DNA from: Poecilobothrus nobilitatus
Lineage: Eukaryota > Arthropoda > Insecta > Diptera > Dolichopodidae
Assembly: GCA_947095535.1 (NCBI GenBank)
Contig: OX352772.1
Coordinates: 143,230,660-143,294,659, forward strand
DNA: 64,000 nucleotides
Reading direction: 5' to 3'
In this document: positions 53,696 to 63,964 of the stretch, in pieces
How the letters are laid out: each line of letters starts with the position of its first letter
How positions within the stretch are numbered: the stretch's first letter is position 1
The notes under the pieces: model-generated
Seen by the model: the letters and a program-made list of their open reading frames with translations, nothing else
Told to the model about the DNA's origin: nothing
The model's database searches: none
Translations under genes and position numbers: made by a program

Positions 53696-54669
53696 TTATA
53701 CTTTTTTAAAATGTAATACAATTTTTGTTGGAATTGAACTATTGGAAAAGTTTATTTTGTATCCATATTTATTACATAAAAGTAATGAAATGTTATTAAA
53801 TGATTTCTCCACATTGCAATATTGAATATTACTGAATTCTTTTACAGTATCAGTGAAAGAGATCTTAAACACTAAAAAGAGATCTTAAGAGAGTATCAGT
53901 GAAAGAGATCTTAAGAGAGTATCAGTGTTAACAGATCTTAAACACCTTATATCTTTATCACCTTCACCTATTTTTTGCGGTTCAATTATATCTGTGTATA
54001 TAAAAAACATATCTGGTTTACTAATCGGAATCAATTGTACACCATCTATAAAAGTTTCGAAAGCTTCTATTACACGTGATTTATATTTTTAAAAATCTGT
54101 AACTTTAAAAGATACTTGATTGAAACATGTTGTCAAAAGTCCTTCGACGGTATATGCGTAATTTGCTCTTATTTTTATATCTATTTTAGGCTTAGTAACA
54201 CATATTGTGGTGTAACTTAAATTTTTAGGCATTTCCTCAGCTTTTATTGGTTGTGTATAATGAACTTCATCGTTTATAAAATTAAAAATTCCCCAAATCA
54301 ACTGTCGTTCAACTTCTTTTCTTGTAAACCTATTAAGTGGGCGTATATTTTGAATTAGTGTTGGTAGTAGAAAAACTTTCATATCATTTGTTTTTCTATG
54401 TATGGAATATATGATGTTCCAACTCCTATCATATCTTTCTGCATACCTTTAATAAATATTTGAGTACTTTTTTCCCATTCTTCACCATACACATTTGGAA
54501 CGAAATCATTAACATACATTTCTGAAATACCGACTTTCCAGCTTGAATCACACATGTATTTATTCATTTTATTTGTAAAAGATGATAATGAATTTTCTGG
54601 ATAATAGTTGATAGATGAATCACTGAGTAAAGTGACATAAAATTCATCAATTACTTGTATGTTGTCCAT
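53696..54669 (-). pseudogene. Penton-like protein, copy 2 (split)
   Basis: Same arrangement as copy 1: N-terminal ORF 54,669-54,379, ATGA overlap, second ORF 54,382-54,089, the same TAA, then the C-terminal blocks to 53,696. One residue differs in the second ORF (LLTTCFNQ for LLTTYFNQ). The shared stops show that these lesions predate the duplication. Confidence 0.8.
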
Positions 54670-55331
54670 GAGCTTGCGGATTTATTCTTACGAATTGGAA
54701 AATTAAGTTCTGTTTGAGTATTACCTACTGCTGACCTTAAAACACGTCTTGATGAATTATTCAACTCTTTGCGATTTATAGTTTTTTTTGGTGGGCTTGG
54801 GCTATCTAAAGGAACAGTTATAATGTCTCCTTTATCAGTTTCAAAAATTTGTACATTTTGATTTCTAATTGATTTTCTTTTTCTAAGACGTTCTCCAACT
54901 GAAGCAGCTGACAATGCTTTTGTTAAAACATTTTCCTGAATTTCATCATCAAATACTGCGTCATCAGCTTCTTTTTCATATACTTCTTCTTCTTCAGGAA
55001 CAACTTGTATTCCAACATTCTTATATTCAGGAAAATTCGATTGAGTTTCCGCATCTATATACATTGGTTGTGCACGAGTTTGAATAGCTTTTGTTTCCGT
55101 AATTTTTATTTTCTCCTCTTTATTTCTATGAAGTTGTCGTTTTTTGTTTCTTATTTTAAATAAATTTTGTCTGTATAAATACCATTTTTGAGTATCCGTG
55201 AGATGTTTATTTAACAATATTTTTTTCATATTTTTATCCAATTCATTGAGTTCAATGTCTGCATTTTGCTTCATTCTTTCATAAATCTCAGGTTTTAAAA
55301 TTATCATTTTATTAAATGTTGTATTATTCAT
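54651..55331 (-). CDS. Conserved Polinton 'LTDTQKW' protein, copy 2 (intact)
   Basis: 226 residues, unbroken, the only intact copy of the three. Helical N-terminus (EIYERMKQNADIELNELDKN, LTDTQKWYLYRQNLFK), acidic centre, basic ERLRKRKSIRNQNVQIFE, then VPLDSPSPPKKTINRKELNN and a C-terminal RKNKSASSWTTYK. The ATG overlaps the X-like stop (ATGA) and the 3' end overlaps the penton-like start by 19 bases. No catalytic motif. Likely a minor structural protein, by neighbourhood. Confidence 0.75.
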   Translation of the reverse strand: MNNTTFNKMIILKPEIYERMKQNADIELNELDKNMKKILLNKHLTDTQKWYLYRQNLFKIRNKKRQLHRNKEEKIKITETKAIQTRAQPMYIDAETQSNFPEYKNVGIQVVPEEEEVYEKEADDAVFDDEIQENVLTKALSAASVGERLRKRKSIRNQNVQIFETDKGDIITVPLDSPSPPKKTINRKELNNSSRRVLRSAVGNTQTELNFPIRKNKSASSWTTYK

Positions 55332-55621
55332 TTTATAAAATTTCCGATTATCCCTGATAGTATTGCACCAAGAAGTGTAGGTAAAAATCCACCACGTTGA
55401 ATAATAATTTTTCTTTTGCTATTTATAGATTTTTTCCGGCAAATAAGTGATCTTAATTCTTTTTTATACTTTCGTAATTGGGTTGCTGCTTTTTTACTCA
55501 GATTACAATTACCTTTTAAAATATTTAAAGAGATTTCGCAAAATGTTTTTATTACTTCAGGGTCACAGTGTTTTATAATTACTTTCTGGAATTTTGGTTT
55601 AGAGGTTTTTAATAGATGCAA
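55328..55621 (-). CDS. Adenovirus X-like core/membrane protein, copy 2
   Basis: Same 97-residue protein as copy 1 with one substitution (SINSKRK for SINIKRK), ending QRGGFLPTLLGAILSGIIG. Unbroken and coupled by ATGA to the next gene. Confidence 0.8.
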   Translation of the reverse strand: MHLLKTSKPKFQKVIIKHCDPEVIKTFCEISLNILKGNCNLSKKAATQLRKYKKELRSLICRKKSINSKRKIIIQRGGFLPTLLGAILSGIIGNFIK

Positions 55622-55657
55622 TACCCGAAAAACATTTTAGGATTTTAGTAATGTAAA

Positions 55658-56005
55658 TTAACCAAAGCGTAACCGAGAGTTTATTGGCATTTTACCGACT
55701 CAGGTCTGTCTCATGTCTTCAAAAAAACTGATTTTTGGAACACCTTGGGCGTTCCTCAATGTGCGTAAAAAAACTTTCAACGAAGTTGTAGTTATTTTAG
55801 GGTTATTATGTTTGTAATATAACTGATAAATACCCTCAGTTATTTTAAAGTTATTAAGACTGAATGTTTCTATATACTATCTCATGGCTTTTATTTGGTT
55901 AAATTGTTTAGGAATTAACGTAGGATAATATGGTTTAATTGACAGTATTGAGTAATTACAAATAACCGACAATTTTTCTGGAATTAACTGATAGAAGTCC
56001 AGGCC
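55658..56005 (-). pseudogene. Decayed gene upstream of X-like, copy 2
   Basis: Same frame and stops as at 52,000-52,347, with small differences (PKQFNQ for PTQFNQ). Both nonsense codons are shared with copy 1. Confidence 0.4.
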
Positions 56006-56728
56006 ATTTTACAGTTGCTAGGGAATTAGAATTAACATGACGTAAAAAGTATAAATTACAGTGTAAGGTAGTTACAAGTGACCCCCAATTTTTCTAAAAG
56101 TAATCTGATAATAATCTAAATTCTTCAAGTTTCGTTTTCCTTAAAAATTATCACTACTAATCGTTTCTCTATTTTAAAAAGTGATTGCTATATTTAAAAT
56201 TAAAATAATAGGGTATCTACTACAACAGTTGTCCACTAAATTATACTCTGGCTTAGTTCCTTTGGGAAAAAAATAAAAAATTAAATCAAATGTTAAATTC
56301 TAGTTGTCTTTTATTTTTAATTTTTATATACGGTTTATATACAAAAATCATCTCATACACATCATTACTTCAAAATATTAAAAATAAAAATATTCAAAAA
56401 AAGTAGAAATAAAAATATTTAAAACAATAAAAATTCAATGTAGAAATTTCTTACAAAAATACAAATAAAATACAATAAAAATTCAATATAAAAATTTATT
56501 ATTAAAAATACTAATAAAGCAGAAAGAAAATTATTTAAAAAGATAAAAATTAAATTTAAAAATTGCTTATTAAATATTATATTATTCATGAATTATAATA
56601 CCATATTATAGTTGCTTTGACGATACTTAAATCAACTGAGGAAAATAAATATTATATTTCCAAAGAATTGCAAGGAAAAATTTGAAAATGCGATAAAATT
56701 ATCTAGATTATCCCCAATATCTTCAGTT

Positions 56729-56968
56729 TTGAAAATTAAAGATTATATTTCCAAAGAATTTGCAGATCAAAAGATGGAAAACCAGTATTTGGAAATGAAT
56801 ATAAATAGTGACAATAATTTAGGAAACAATCTAACAAAGCTAGATTACGTGACATTACCGTCTATCAATCTAAATTGGAATTTTATAGCATCAACAAAAA
56901 AAGATGTTACTATAAAAATATATACATTCTACCTCCATTACAATTTTTACAAATTATACTTTTTGTAA
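56729..56968 (+). CDS. Hypothetical plus-strand ORF, copy 2
   Basis: Identical to the ORF at 53,071 except for one residue near the end (YLHYNF for YLYYNF). Same doubts. Confidence 0.3.
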   Translation: MKIKDYISKEFADQKMENQYLEMNINSDNNLGNNLTKLDYVTLPSINLNWNFIASTKKDVTIKIYTFYLHYNFYKLYFL

Positions 56969-57307
56969 TTGAGATATGTTTTTTATCTCACAAAACAAAA
57001 AATTGTGAGATATGTTTTTTAGAAAGTCAAAATTTGTGAAAACGTGGTTGGAGAGTTTCAAAAAATTGAAAATAACATTAATTGCACCGGAAATAGTATA
57101 AAAATTAATACCAGAGTTAATAACCTCTTTTTTTAATATATTAGCTCCAGACGTAAATATTGGTTTTAAATATCTAAAAAGACCACCGAAAAAGCTCCCT
57201 AACCCTCGTCCCCTTTGGTAAGGTACAATTGAGTGTAACAAAGGACCAATATCCTCAAGACCTTTTTTTGATTGAACTAAATAATATTTGTAGTACGCTC
57301 TTTCCAT
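56954..57307 (-). pseudogene. Chimeric ORF at the copy 2/3 junction
   Basis: Same fusion as 53,296-53,649, created at the second ATTAATA junction (57,104-57,110): 67 VI-like residues, then an unrelated frame. Confidence 0.85.
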
Positions 57308-57353
57308 AATGAATAAAATAAAATAATATATTGTTTTGTAAAATCGCTTTTAT

Positions 57354-58327
57354 TTATACTTTTTTAAAATGTAATACAATTTTTGTTGGAATTGAACTAT
57401 TGGAAAAGTTTATTTTGTATCCATATTTATTACATAAAAGTAATGAAATGTTATTAAATGATTTCTCCACATTGCAATATTGAATATTACTGAATTCTTT
57501 TACAGTATCAGTGAAAGAGATCTTAAACACTTAAAAAGAGATCTTAAGAGAGTATCAGTGAAAGAGATCTTAAGAGAGTATCAGTGTTAACAGATGTTAA
57601 ACACCTTATATCTTTATCACCTTCACCTATTTTTTGCGGTTCAATTATATCTGTGTATATAAAAAAATATCTGGTTTACTAATGGGAATCAATTGTACAC
57701 CATCTATAAAAGTTTTGAAAGCTTCTATTACACGTGATTTATATTTTTAAAAATCTGTAACTTTAAAAGATACTTGATTGAAACATGTTGTCAAAAGTCC
57801 TTCGACGGTATATGCGTAATTTGCTCTTATTTTTATATCTATTTTAGGCTTAGTAACACATATTGTGGTGTAACTTAAATTTTTAGGCATCTCCTCAGCT
57901 TTTATTGGTTATGTATAATGAACTTCATCGTTTATAAAATTAAAAATTCCCCAAATCAACTGTCGTTCAACTTCTTTTCTTGTAAACCTATTAAGTGGGC
58001 GTATATTTTGAATTAGTGTTGGTAGTAGAAAAACTTTCATATCATTTGTTTTTCTATGTATGGAATATATGATGTTCCAACTCCTATCATATCTTTCTGC
58101 ATACCTTTAATAAATATTTGAGTACTTTTTTCCCATTCTTCACCATACACATTTGGAACGAAATCATTAACATACATTTCTGAAATACCGACTTTCCAGC
58201 TTGAATCACACATGTATTTATTCATTTTATTTGTAAAAGATGATAATGAATTTTCTGGATAATAGTTGATAGATGAATCACTGAGTAAAGTGACATAAAA
58301 TTCATCAATTACTTGTATGTTGTCCAT
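57354..58327 (-). pseudogene. Penton-like protein, copy 3 (additional nonsense codon)
   Basis: N-terminal ORF 58,327-58,037 intact. The second ORF has a new TAA at 57,909-57,911, a C-to-T change at the codon that reads Gln (HYTQPI) in the other copies. The later blocks and stop are as in copies 1 and 2. Confidence 0.8.
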
Positions 58328-58929
58328 GAGCTTGCGGATTTATTCTTACGAATTGGAAAATTAAGTTCTGTTTGAGTATTACCTACTGCTGACCTTAAAA
58401 CACGTCTTGATGAATTATTCAACTCTTTGCTATTTATAGTTTTTTTTGGTGGGCTTGGGCTATCTAAAGGAACAGTTATAATGTCTCCTGTATCAGTTTC
58501 AAAAATTTGTACATTTTGATTTAAAACATTTTCCTGAATTTCATCATCAAATACTGCGTCATCAGCTTCTTTTTCATATACTTCTTCTTCTTCAGGAACA
58601 ACTTGTATTCCAACATTCTTATATTCAGGAAAATTCGATTGAGTTTCCGCATCTATATACATTGGTTGTGCACGAGTTTGAATAGCTTTTGTTTCCGTAA
58701 TTTTTATTTTCTCCTCTTTATTTCTATGAAGTTGTCGTTTTTTGTTTCTTATTTTAAATAAATTTTGTCTGTATAAATACCATTTTTGAGTATCCGTGAG
58801 ATGTTTATTTAACAATATTTTTTTCATATTTTTATCCAATTCATTGAGTTCAATGTCTGCATTTTGCTTCATTCTTTCATAAATCTCAGGTTTTAAAATT
58901 ATCATTTTATTAAATGTTGTATTATTCAT
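58309..58929 (-). CDS. Conserved Polinton 'LTDTQKW' protein, copy 3 (20-residue deletion)
   Basis: 206 residues, open. Lacks 20 residues after EIQENVL, including the basic cluster ERLRKRKSIR present in copy 2. Otherwise nearly identical. Frame retained. Confidence 0.7.
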   Translation of the reverse strand: MNNTTFNKMIILKPEIYERMKQNADIELNELDKNMKKILLNKHLTDTQKWYLYRQNLFKIRNKKRQLHRNKEEKIKITETKAIQTRAQPMYIDAETQSNFPEYKNVGIQVVPEEEEVYEKEADDAVFDDEIQENVLNQNVQIFETDTGDIITVPLDSPSPPKKTINSKELNNSSRRVLRSAVGNTQTELNFPIRKNKSASSWTTYK

Positions 58930-59219
58930 TTTATAAAATTTCCGATTATCCCTGATAGTATTGCACCAAGAAGTGTAGGTAAAAATCCACCACGTTGAAT
59001 AATAATTTTTCTTTTGCTATTTATAGATTTTTTCCGGCAAATAAGTGATCTTAATTCTTTTTTATACTTTCGTAATTGGGTTGCTGCTTTTTTACTCAGA
59101 TTACAATTACCTTTTAAAATATTTAAAGAGATTTCGCAAAATGTTTTTATTACTTCAGGGTCACAGTGTTTTATAATTACTTTCTGGAATTTTGGTTTAG
59201 AGGTTTTTAATAGGTGCAA
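58926..59219 (-). CDS. Adenovirus X-like core/membrane protein, copy 3
   Basis: Same protein as copy 2, unbroken, with the ATGA overlap to the next gene. Confidence 0.8.
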   Translation of the reverse strand: MHLLKTSKPKFQKVIIKHCDPEVIKTFCEISLNILKGNCNLSKKAATQLRKYKKELRSLICRKKSINSKRKIIIQRGGFLPTLLGAILSGIIGNFIK

Positions 59220-59255
59220 TACCCGAAAAACATTTTAGGATTTTAGTAATGTAAA

Positions 59256-59603
59256 TTAACCAAAGCGTAACCGAGAGTTTATTGGCATTTTACCGACTCA
59301 GGTCTGTCTCATGTCTTCAAAAAAACTGATTTTTGGAACACCTTGGGCGTTCCTCAATGTGCGTAAAAAAACTTTCAACGAAGTTGTAGTTATTTTAGGG
59401 TTATTATGTTTGTAATATAACTGATAAATACCCTCAGTTATTTTAAAGTTATTAAGACTGAATGTTTCTATATACTATCTCATGGCTTTTATTTGGTTAA
59501 ATTGTTTAGGAATTAACGTAGGATAATATGGTTTAATTGACAGTATTGAGTAATTACAAATAACCGACAATTTTTCTGGAATTAACTGATAGAAGTCCAG
59601 GCC
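59256..59603 (-). pseudogene. Decayed gene upstream of X-like, copy 3
   Basis: Same frame and stops as the other two copies and closest to copy 2. Confidence 0.4.
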
Positions 59604-60326
59604 ATTTTACAGTTGCTAGGGAATTAGAATTAACATGACGTAAAAAGTATAAATTACAGTGTAAGGTAGTTACAAGTGACCCCCAATTTTTCTAAAAGTA
59701 ATCTGATAATAATCTAAATTCTTCAAGTTTCGTTTTCCTTAAAAATTATCACTACTAATCGTTTCTCTATTTTAAAAAGTGATTGCTATATTTAAAATTA
59801 AAATAATAGGGTATCTACTACAACAGTTGTCCACTAAATTATACTCTGGCTTAGTTCCTTTGGGAAAAAAATAAAAAATTAAATCAAATGTTAAATTCTA
59901 GTTGTCTTTTATTTTTAATTTTTATATACGGTTTATATACAAAAATCATCTCATACACATCATTACTTCAAAATATTAAAAATAAAAATATTCAAAAAAA
60001 GTAGAAATAAAAATATTTAAAACAATAAAAATTCAATGTAGAAATTTCTTACAAAAATACAAATAAAATACAATAAAAATTCAATATAAAAATTTATTAT
60101 TAAAAATACTAATAAAGCAGAAAGAAAATTATTTAAAAAGATAAAAATTAAATTTAAAAATTGCTTATTAAATATTATATTATTCATGAATTATAATACC
60201 ATATTATAGTTGCTTTGACGATACTTAAATCAACTGAGGAAAATAAATATTATATTTCCAAAGAATTGCAAGGAAAAATTTGAAAATGCGATAAAATTAT
60301 CTAGATTATCCCCAATATCTTCAGTT

Positions 60327-60566
60327 TTGAAAATTAAAGATTATATTTCCAAAGAATTTGCAGATCAAAAGATGGAAAACCAGTATTTGGAAATGAATAT
60401 AAATAGTGACAATAATTTAGGAAACAATCTAACAAAACTAGATTGCGTGACATTACCGTCTATCAATCTAAATTGGAATTTTATAGCATCAACAAAAAAA
60501 GATGTTACTATAAAAATATATACATTCTACCTCCATTACAATTTTTACAAATTATACTTTTTGTAA
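60327..60566 (+). CDS. Hypothetical plus-strand ORF, copy 3
   Basis: Same 79-residue ORF (LDCVTLPSIN for LDYVTLPSIN). In this copy the downstream region runs on into the unique sequence at 60,702, the arrangement of the ancestral element. Confidence 0.3.
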   Translation: MKIKDYISKEFADQKMENQYLEMNINSDNNLGNNLTKLDCVTLPSINLNWNFIASTKKDVTIKIYTFYLHYNFYKLYFL

Positions 60567-60783
60567 TTGAGATATGTTTTTTATCTCACAAAACAAAAAA
60601 TTGTGAGATATGTTTTTTAGAAAGTCAAAATTTGTGAAAACGTGGTTGGAGAGTTTCAAAAAATTGAAAATAACATTAATTGCACCCGAAATAGTATAAA
60701 AATTAATATTGAAGAAAATATAAATAACATCGAAAAAGATGTAAAAATAAATAATGAAGAAGTTACTATAACTGAGAAGATAT

Positions 60784-61263
60784 TTGATAGTAACTATGAG
60801 AAGATTTTTGCAAGGAAATGAAAAACAATATTTCCTAAAAGAGTTAGCCATACTTGAAAAAGGAAGTTTAATTCCAACTGTGTATCATTTCAAAGCACGG
60901 TACCCCGCAGAAGAGCTTAGTCAAGATGTGAAATATAATAACCAGTATTGCGAAAATAAAATAAATGGACTTAAATGGAATAACGGTTTAGTTGAATATT
61001 TAGATGTAAATGTATATTAAAACACTTTTTAGAGTCAGCGGAAAAAATTTATTTTAAAGGAGAACAAAAAAAAAATGTTCCTTCAAAAGTACATTGACAG
61101 TGTTAAAATAGAAGATCTAAGCAGAGACTTGCCATCATTACAAAATATTGAAAACTTTAATTCAAATTGTCCTATACACTTATCAAACAAGAATTTCAGA
61201 TGTGCTGTTAAAAATTGTTTTAATGTATATATGCATCTTTTAAAAGAAAAAATGTTAGATTAA
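60784..61263 (+). pseudogene. Unidentified Polinton protein at the right end (two frameshifts)
   Basis: 60,784-61,020 reads RRFLQGNEKQYFLKELAILE, then VYHFKARYPAEELSQDVKYN and INGLKWNNGLVEYLDVNV. A frameshift leads to FLESAEKIYFKGEQKK, and an extra A in the A run at about 61,067 leads to MFLQKYIDSVKIEDLSRDLP, LQNIENFNSNCPIHLSNKNF and RCAVKNCFNVYMHLLKEKML. The ending with C-P-H and C-A-K-N-x-F is one I recall from many uncharacterised insect proteins with a nuclease-like (RNase H-fold) appearance. No catalytic residues can be claimed. A related layout occurs in the gene upstream of the protease (47,877-48,209). Confidence 0.55.
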
Positions 61264-61579
61264 GACCATCAATTTTCATACTTGCACAATATGAATTTAA
61301 ATAACAAAAAAAAAAGTTTACTTCAACATAAAACAAGATATTCACGTTATGCATGTATATGTCTATACTTACAGATCAGCAAGGAAAGGTCATTGGGAAG
61401 AATACGCACGTGATAGAAGTAGATTTCAAGGACGTATAGAAAAAGTTTGTCTCGCTATTTCTAAAATCTTAACATCTGATCATCGTAAAAAAATTTTCCA
61501 ACACAGATTTCTGTGAAATTGTAAAATATTTTCAAAAACAAAATTATTTCAAACATATATATAAATTTGTTTTATTTTT
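61264..61579 (+). other. Short coding-like stretch before the right TIR
   Basis: 61,372-61,516 reads RSARKGHWEEYARDRSRFQG then IEKVCLAISKILTSDHRKKI before a TGA, directly after a TACTTACAG splice-acceptor-like string. It may be a last exon. No family recognised. Confidence 0.3.
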
Positions 61580-62708
61580 GTTTTCAAATAGGTACTAAAA
61601 GCAATTAACTTCTTTTTGATTTTTATTATTTTTTATTTTTTCATTTCTTACAGTATAGAATGGAACGTAATAATAACAAAACAAGGTAAAATCGAAGATT
61701 TCAGGTTATTTTCTCAATCTTCTTATAGAACAGAAAAAAGAAATCCTACATAATAGATGCACCTATAATTATGTAATTTTTTTCTTTCTTTTCTGTTTTT
61801 ATTTTTTACTGCATTCACAAATTTTAACAATGTTTAAAAGAGTCAAACTAGTTTTAACAATTTATTTTACACCAGGTAAACAGAAATTAGAAGAATGCAA
61901 AATATGTTTTGAGTTCATATGTACAAAAGAACAAAATATAGAATATAGAGAAACAACTCATATCCTAAAATAGATAACATATTTTTCTTATTTTTATTTT
62001 TTTTTTATTTTGCAGCTTTAAAACTATAATAACAACTTACAACAATTATTGATCTTCTTTAATAAACAAAAATACACTTTGTACCTACTTCTTGTTTACG
62101 TTTTACATCTTCGTATTCAAAAGTACCTATGAACATTTTTCTTATTAAATAATAAAAATAAGTTTTTTCGTTTCTTTTATATCTCCTTTACGTATGTAGG
62201 TATATTTTATTAAGCATGCGATTTTGAGCAATTTAAAAAAATAAACTTGATTTGACCTGAAAAAAATCATCTTTCTATTTGTATGATATCCTATTACAAA
62301 GTATCAATGAATTTATTGAAAAACCTAAATATCCTAAACTGGTTCAGTTCATTAACCTTGCCTAACAACTTTTACAGTACCAACAACCTTCATTTCCTAC
62401 TATACAACAACTTGCAACTTATAAGTTAACAACCCATGCATATAACCTAAACTTGTTCAGTTCATTAACCTTGCCTAACAACTTCTACAGTACCAACAAC
62501 CTTCATTTCCTACTATACAACCACTTGCAACTTATAAGTTAACAACCCATGCTTATAACCTAAACCAAAACAAACAAAACAAGTTTTCGACCTACTAACC
62601 AAGAATAACCTACATTAAACCCATCAATCAAAATATAGGTTAGTGGGCGTGGTCTTCGGTGCGATATGGCATGATTTTTTCCCATCCCCAAGTGCAGGAT
62701 TACCTACT
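61580..62708 (-). repeat. Right terminal inverted repeat of the Polinton
   Basis: Reverse complement of the left TIR, ending CCAAGTGCAGGATTACCTACT at 62,708 (tip AGTAGGTAAT against AGTGGGTAAT on the left). It also holds the two 113 bp units (about 62,345-62,570). Confidence 0.9.
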
Positions 62709-62714
62709 GACTTA
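62709..62714. other. Target-site duplication, right copy (GACTTA)
   Basis: GACTTA directly after the TIR tip, identical to 39,675-39,680. Confidence 0.9.
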
Positions 62715-63472
62715 AATAAGTTTTTTAGCATTTTAGTTTTTAAATAAATAAAGTAAAATAAGAAATTAAACTGTTTTTTTGTTTTTTGTTTTATACGCAA
62801 ATGTAAATGTATTAAAAAAAAGTTTTTATATAAAAATAAAAAACAGAAAATTTTTTTTTATTTTTAAATCTACAGCACATCTTTAAAATTGAAAGGAAAA
62901 AGTTTAATCCTGTTTTTGTTTTTTTTGTTATCATAAAGATGCTTTTTTGCTTTCATAAAAATATGGTCTCTTCTGGATAGAAGAATCTATAGAAGAAAAG
63001 AGAAAACGAAAGTCATTAATTAACTGACTGCATGTCGTGTAAGATATTTTTTTATTTTTTAATTAAGAATGTTCAGAAAATATGAATAAAAAGAAAACAA
63101 ACAGCTAGTTAAAAATATGGAACTGATTCAACTAAAGATATACTCTTTACTCTTGATATGCATTTATGTTTATTTTTTTTTTTTTTTGTTTTTGTATGGA
63201 ATAAAAAATAATAAAAAAAATCTAAGACTTGTTTTTGTTATTGTTAAATTAATATACGAATATACAAATCTCTAGTTACCTAAAGTCAAAGCAAGGAATT
63301 GATATAAAAACAATATAATGTAAAAGTTGAATGATTCTATTATAGTATAGTTCCTGGTTTTAAAAACTTATTCTATTAACAATATTCTAGTAATAACAAG
63401 AATTTATTGTGAATTTATTAAGATTCTGAAAAATGTAATGATCATAAAAGAATTGTAAATTATATCATAAAA
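62715..63472. other. AT-rich flank, no gene seen
   Basis: Rich in T and A runs. I could not align it with the TIR or with other parts of the Polinton. If the older-element interpretation is right, this is sequence between its TIR and its polymerase stop. Confidence 0.4.
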
Positions 63473-63964
63473 TCATATATGTAAATAATGTCTACTTTTA
63501 CATGTAGAATTTTTTTTGTTTAAATCTTTATTATCTTTATTTCTGTTATATCCATACGGTAAAGAACTACCATCTTCATCAAATTTCCGTTTTTCCGATT
63601 TTGGCTGATATTTTTTTATTTCGGGAATCGTAAGTACATCATGATTTTTATTTCGATTAATATTTTCTGAAATGACGTATGTGTCTGCACTATTCAATGA
63701 ATTTAAAACTGCTTCCTCTATGCTATTGAAATTAATTTTTAGAGAAGCTTCATAACTAAGGGAGAATCCTTTAACTTTACAAACAATTTTTTCTGTATTA
63801 TCTTTTGTACAGTAAATTTTGTAAGCGTAATTCTTGGGACCCCCACTTACAAATTCTGTAATATAACTTCCATAACATTCTAATTCATCAGTCATGTCTC
63901 CTATAAATTCACCTATTTCTGGTTCATATTCTCCTTCTTGCCAAATATACAACACTGCTGTCAT
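63473..63964 (-). pseudogene. polB: DNA polymerase B C-terminus of a second Polinton (partial)
   Basis: 163 open residues: YIWQEGEYEPEIGEFIGDMT then DELECYGSYITEFVSGGPKN and YAYK, the thumb-side signature of Polinton polymerases, followed by KIVCKVKGFSLSYEASLKIN and a basic C-terminus (PKSEKRKFDEDGSS). It matches the C-terminus of the first polymerase (41,250-40,967) closely but lacks its 4-base insertion, so this copy is better preserved there. Just upstream, at the window edge, the catalytic motif C is not readable as DTDS. The gene would continue beyond 64,000. Confidence 0.9.

Larger units (their letters stand above)
53446..57103. repeat. Capsid-side tandem module, copy 2 (3,658 bp)
   Basis: Head-to-tail repeat of copy 1 with few differences. 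It has a 1-base deletion near 53,874 and one extra A near 54,845 relative to copy 1. This is the least damaged copy. Confidence 0.95.
57104..60701. repeat. Capsid-side tandem module, copy 3 (3,598 bp)
   Basis: As copies 1 and 2, but 60 bases shorter through an in-frame deletion near 58,520. It ends at ATTAATA (60,702-60,708), after which the unique plus-strand gene continues. Confidence 0.95.
39681..62708. mobile_element. Complete Polinton/Maverick (adintovirus-like) element, 23.0 kb, inactive
   Basis: Bounded by TIRs of about 1.1 kb with AG...CT tips and a perfect 6 bp duplication. It encodes DNA polymerase B, chromodomain integrase, C5 protease, major capsid protein, penton-like protein, X- and VI-like proteins and small accessory proteins. 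Most genes are on the minus strand. A 3.66 kb capsid-side module is present three times (49,788-60,701). Without the two extra copies the element would be about 15.8 kb, within the usual Polinton range. Each core gene has at least one stop, frameshift or deletion. Confidence 0.95.

Noticed and set aside
61580..62708. A separate inverted-repeat MITE at the right end
   Set aside because: It is the right TIR of the 39,681 element, with matching tip and target duplication.
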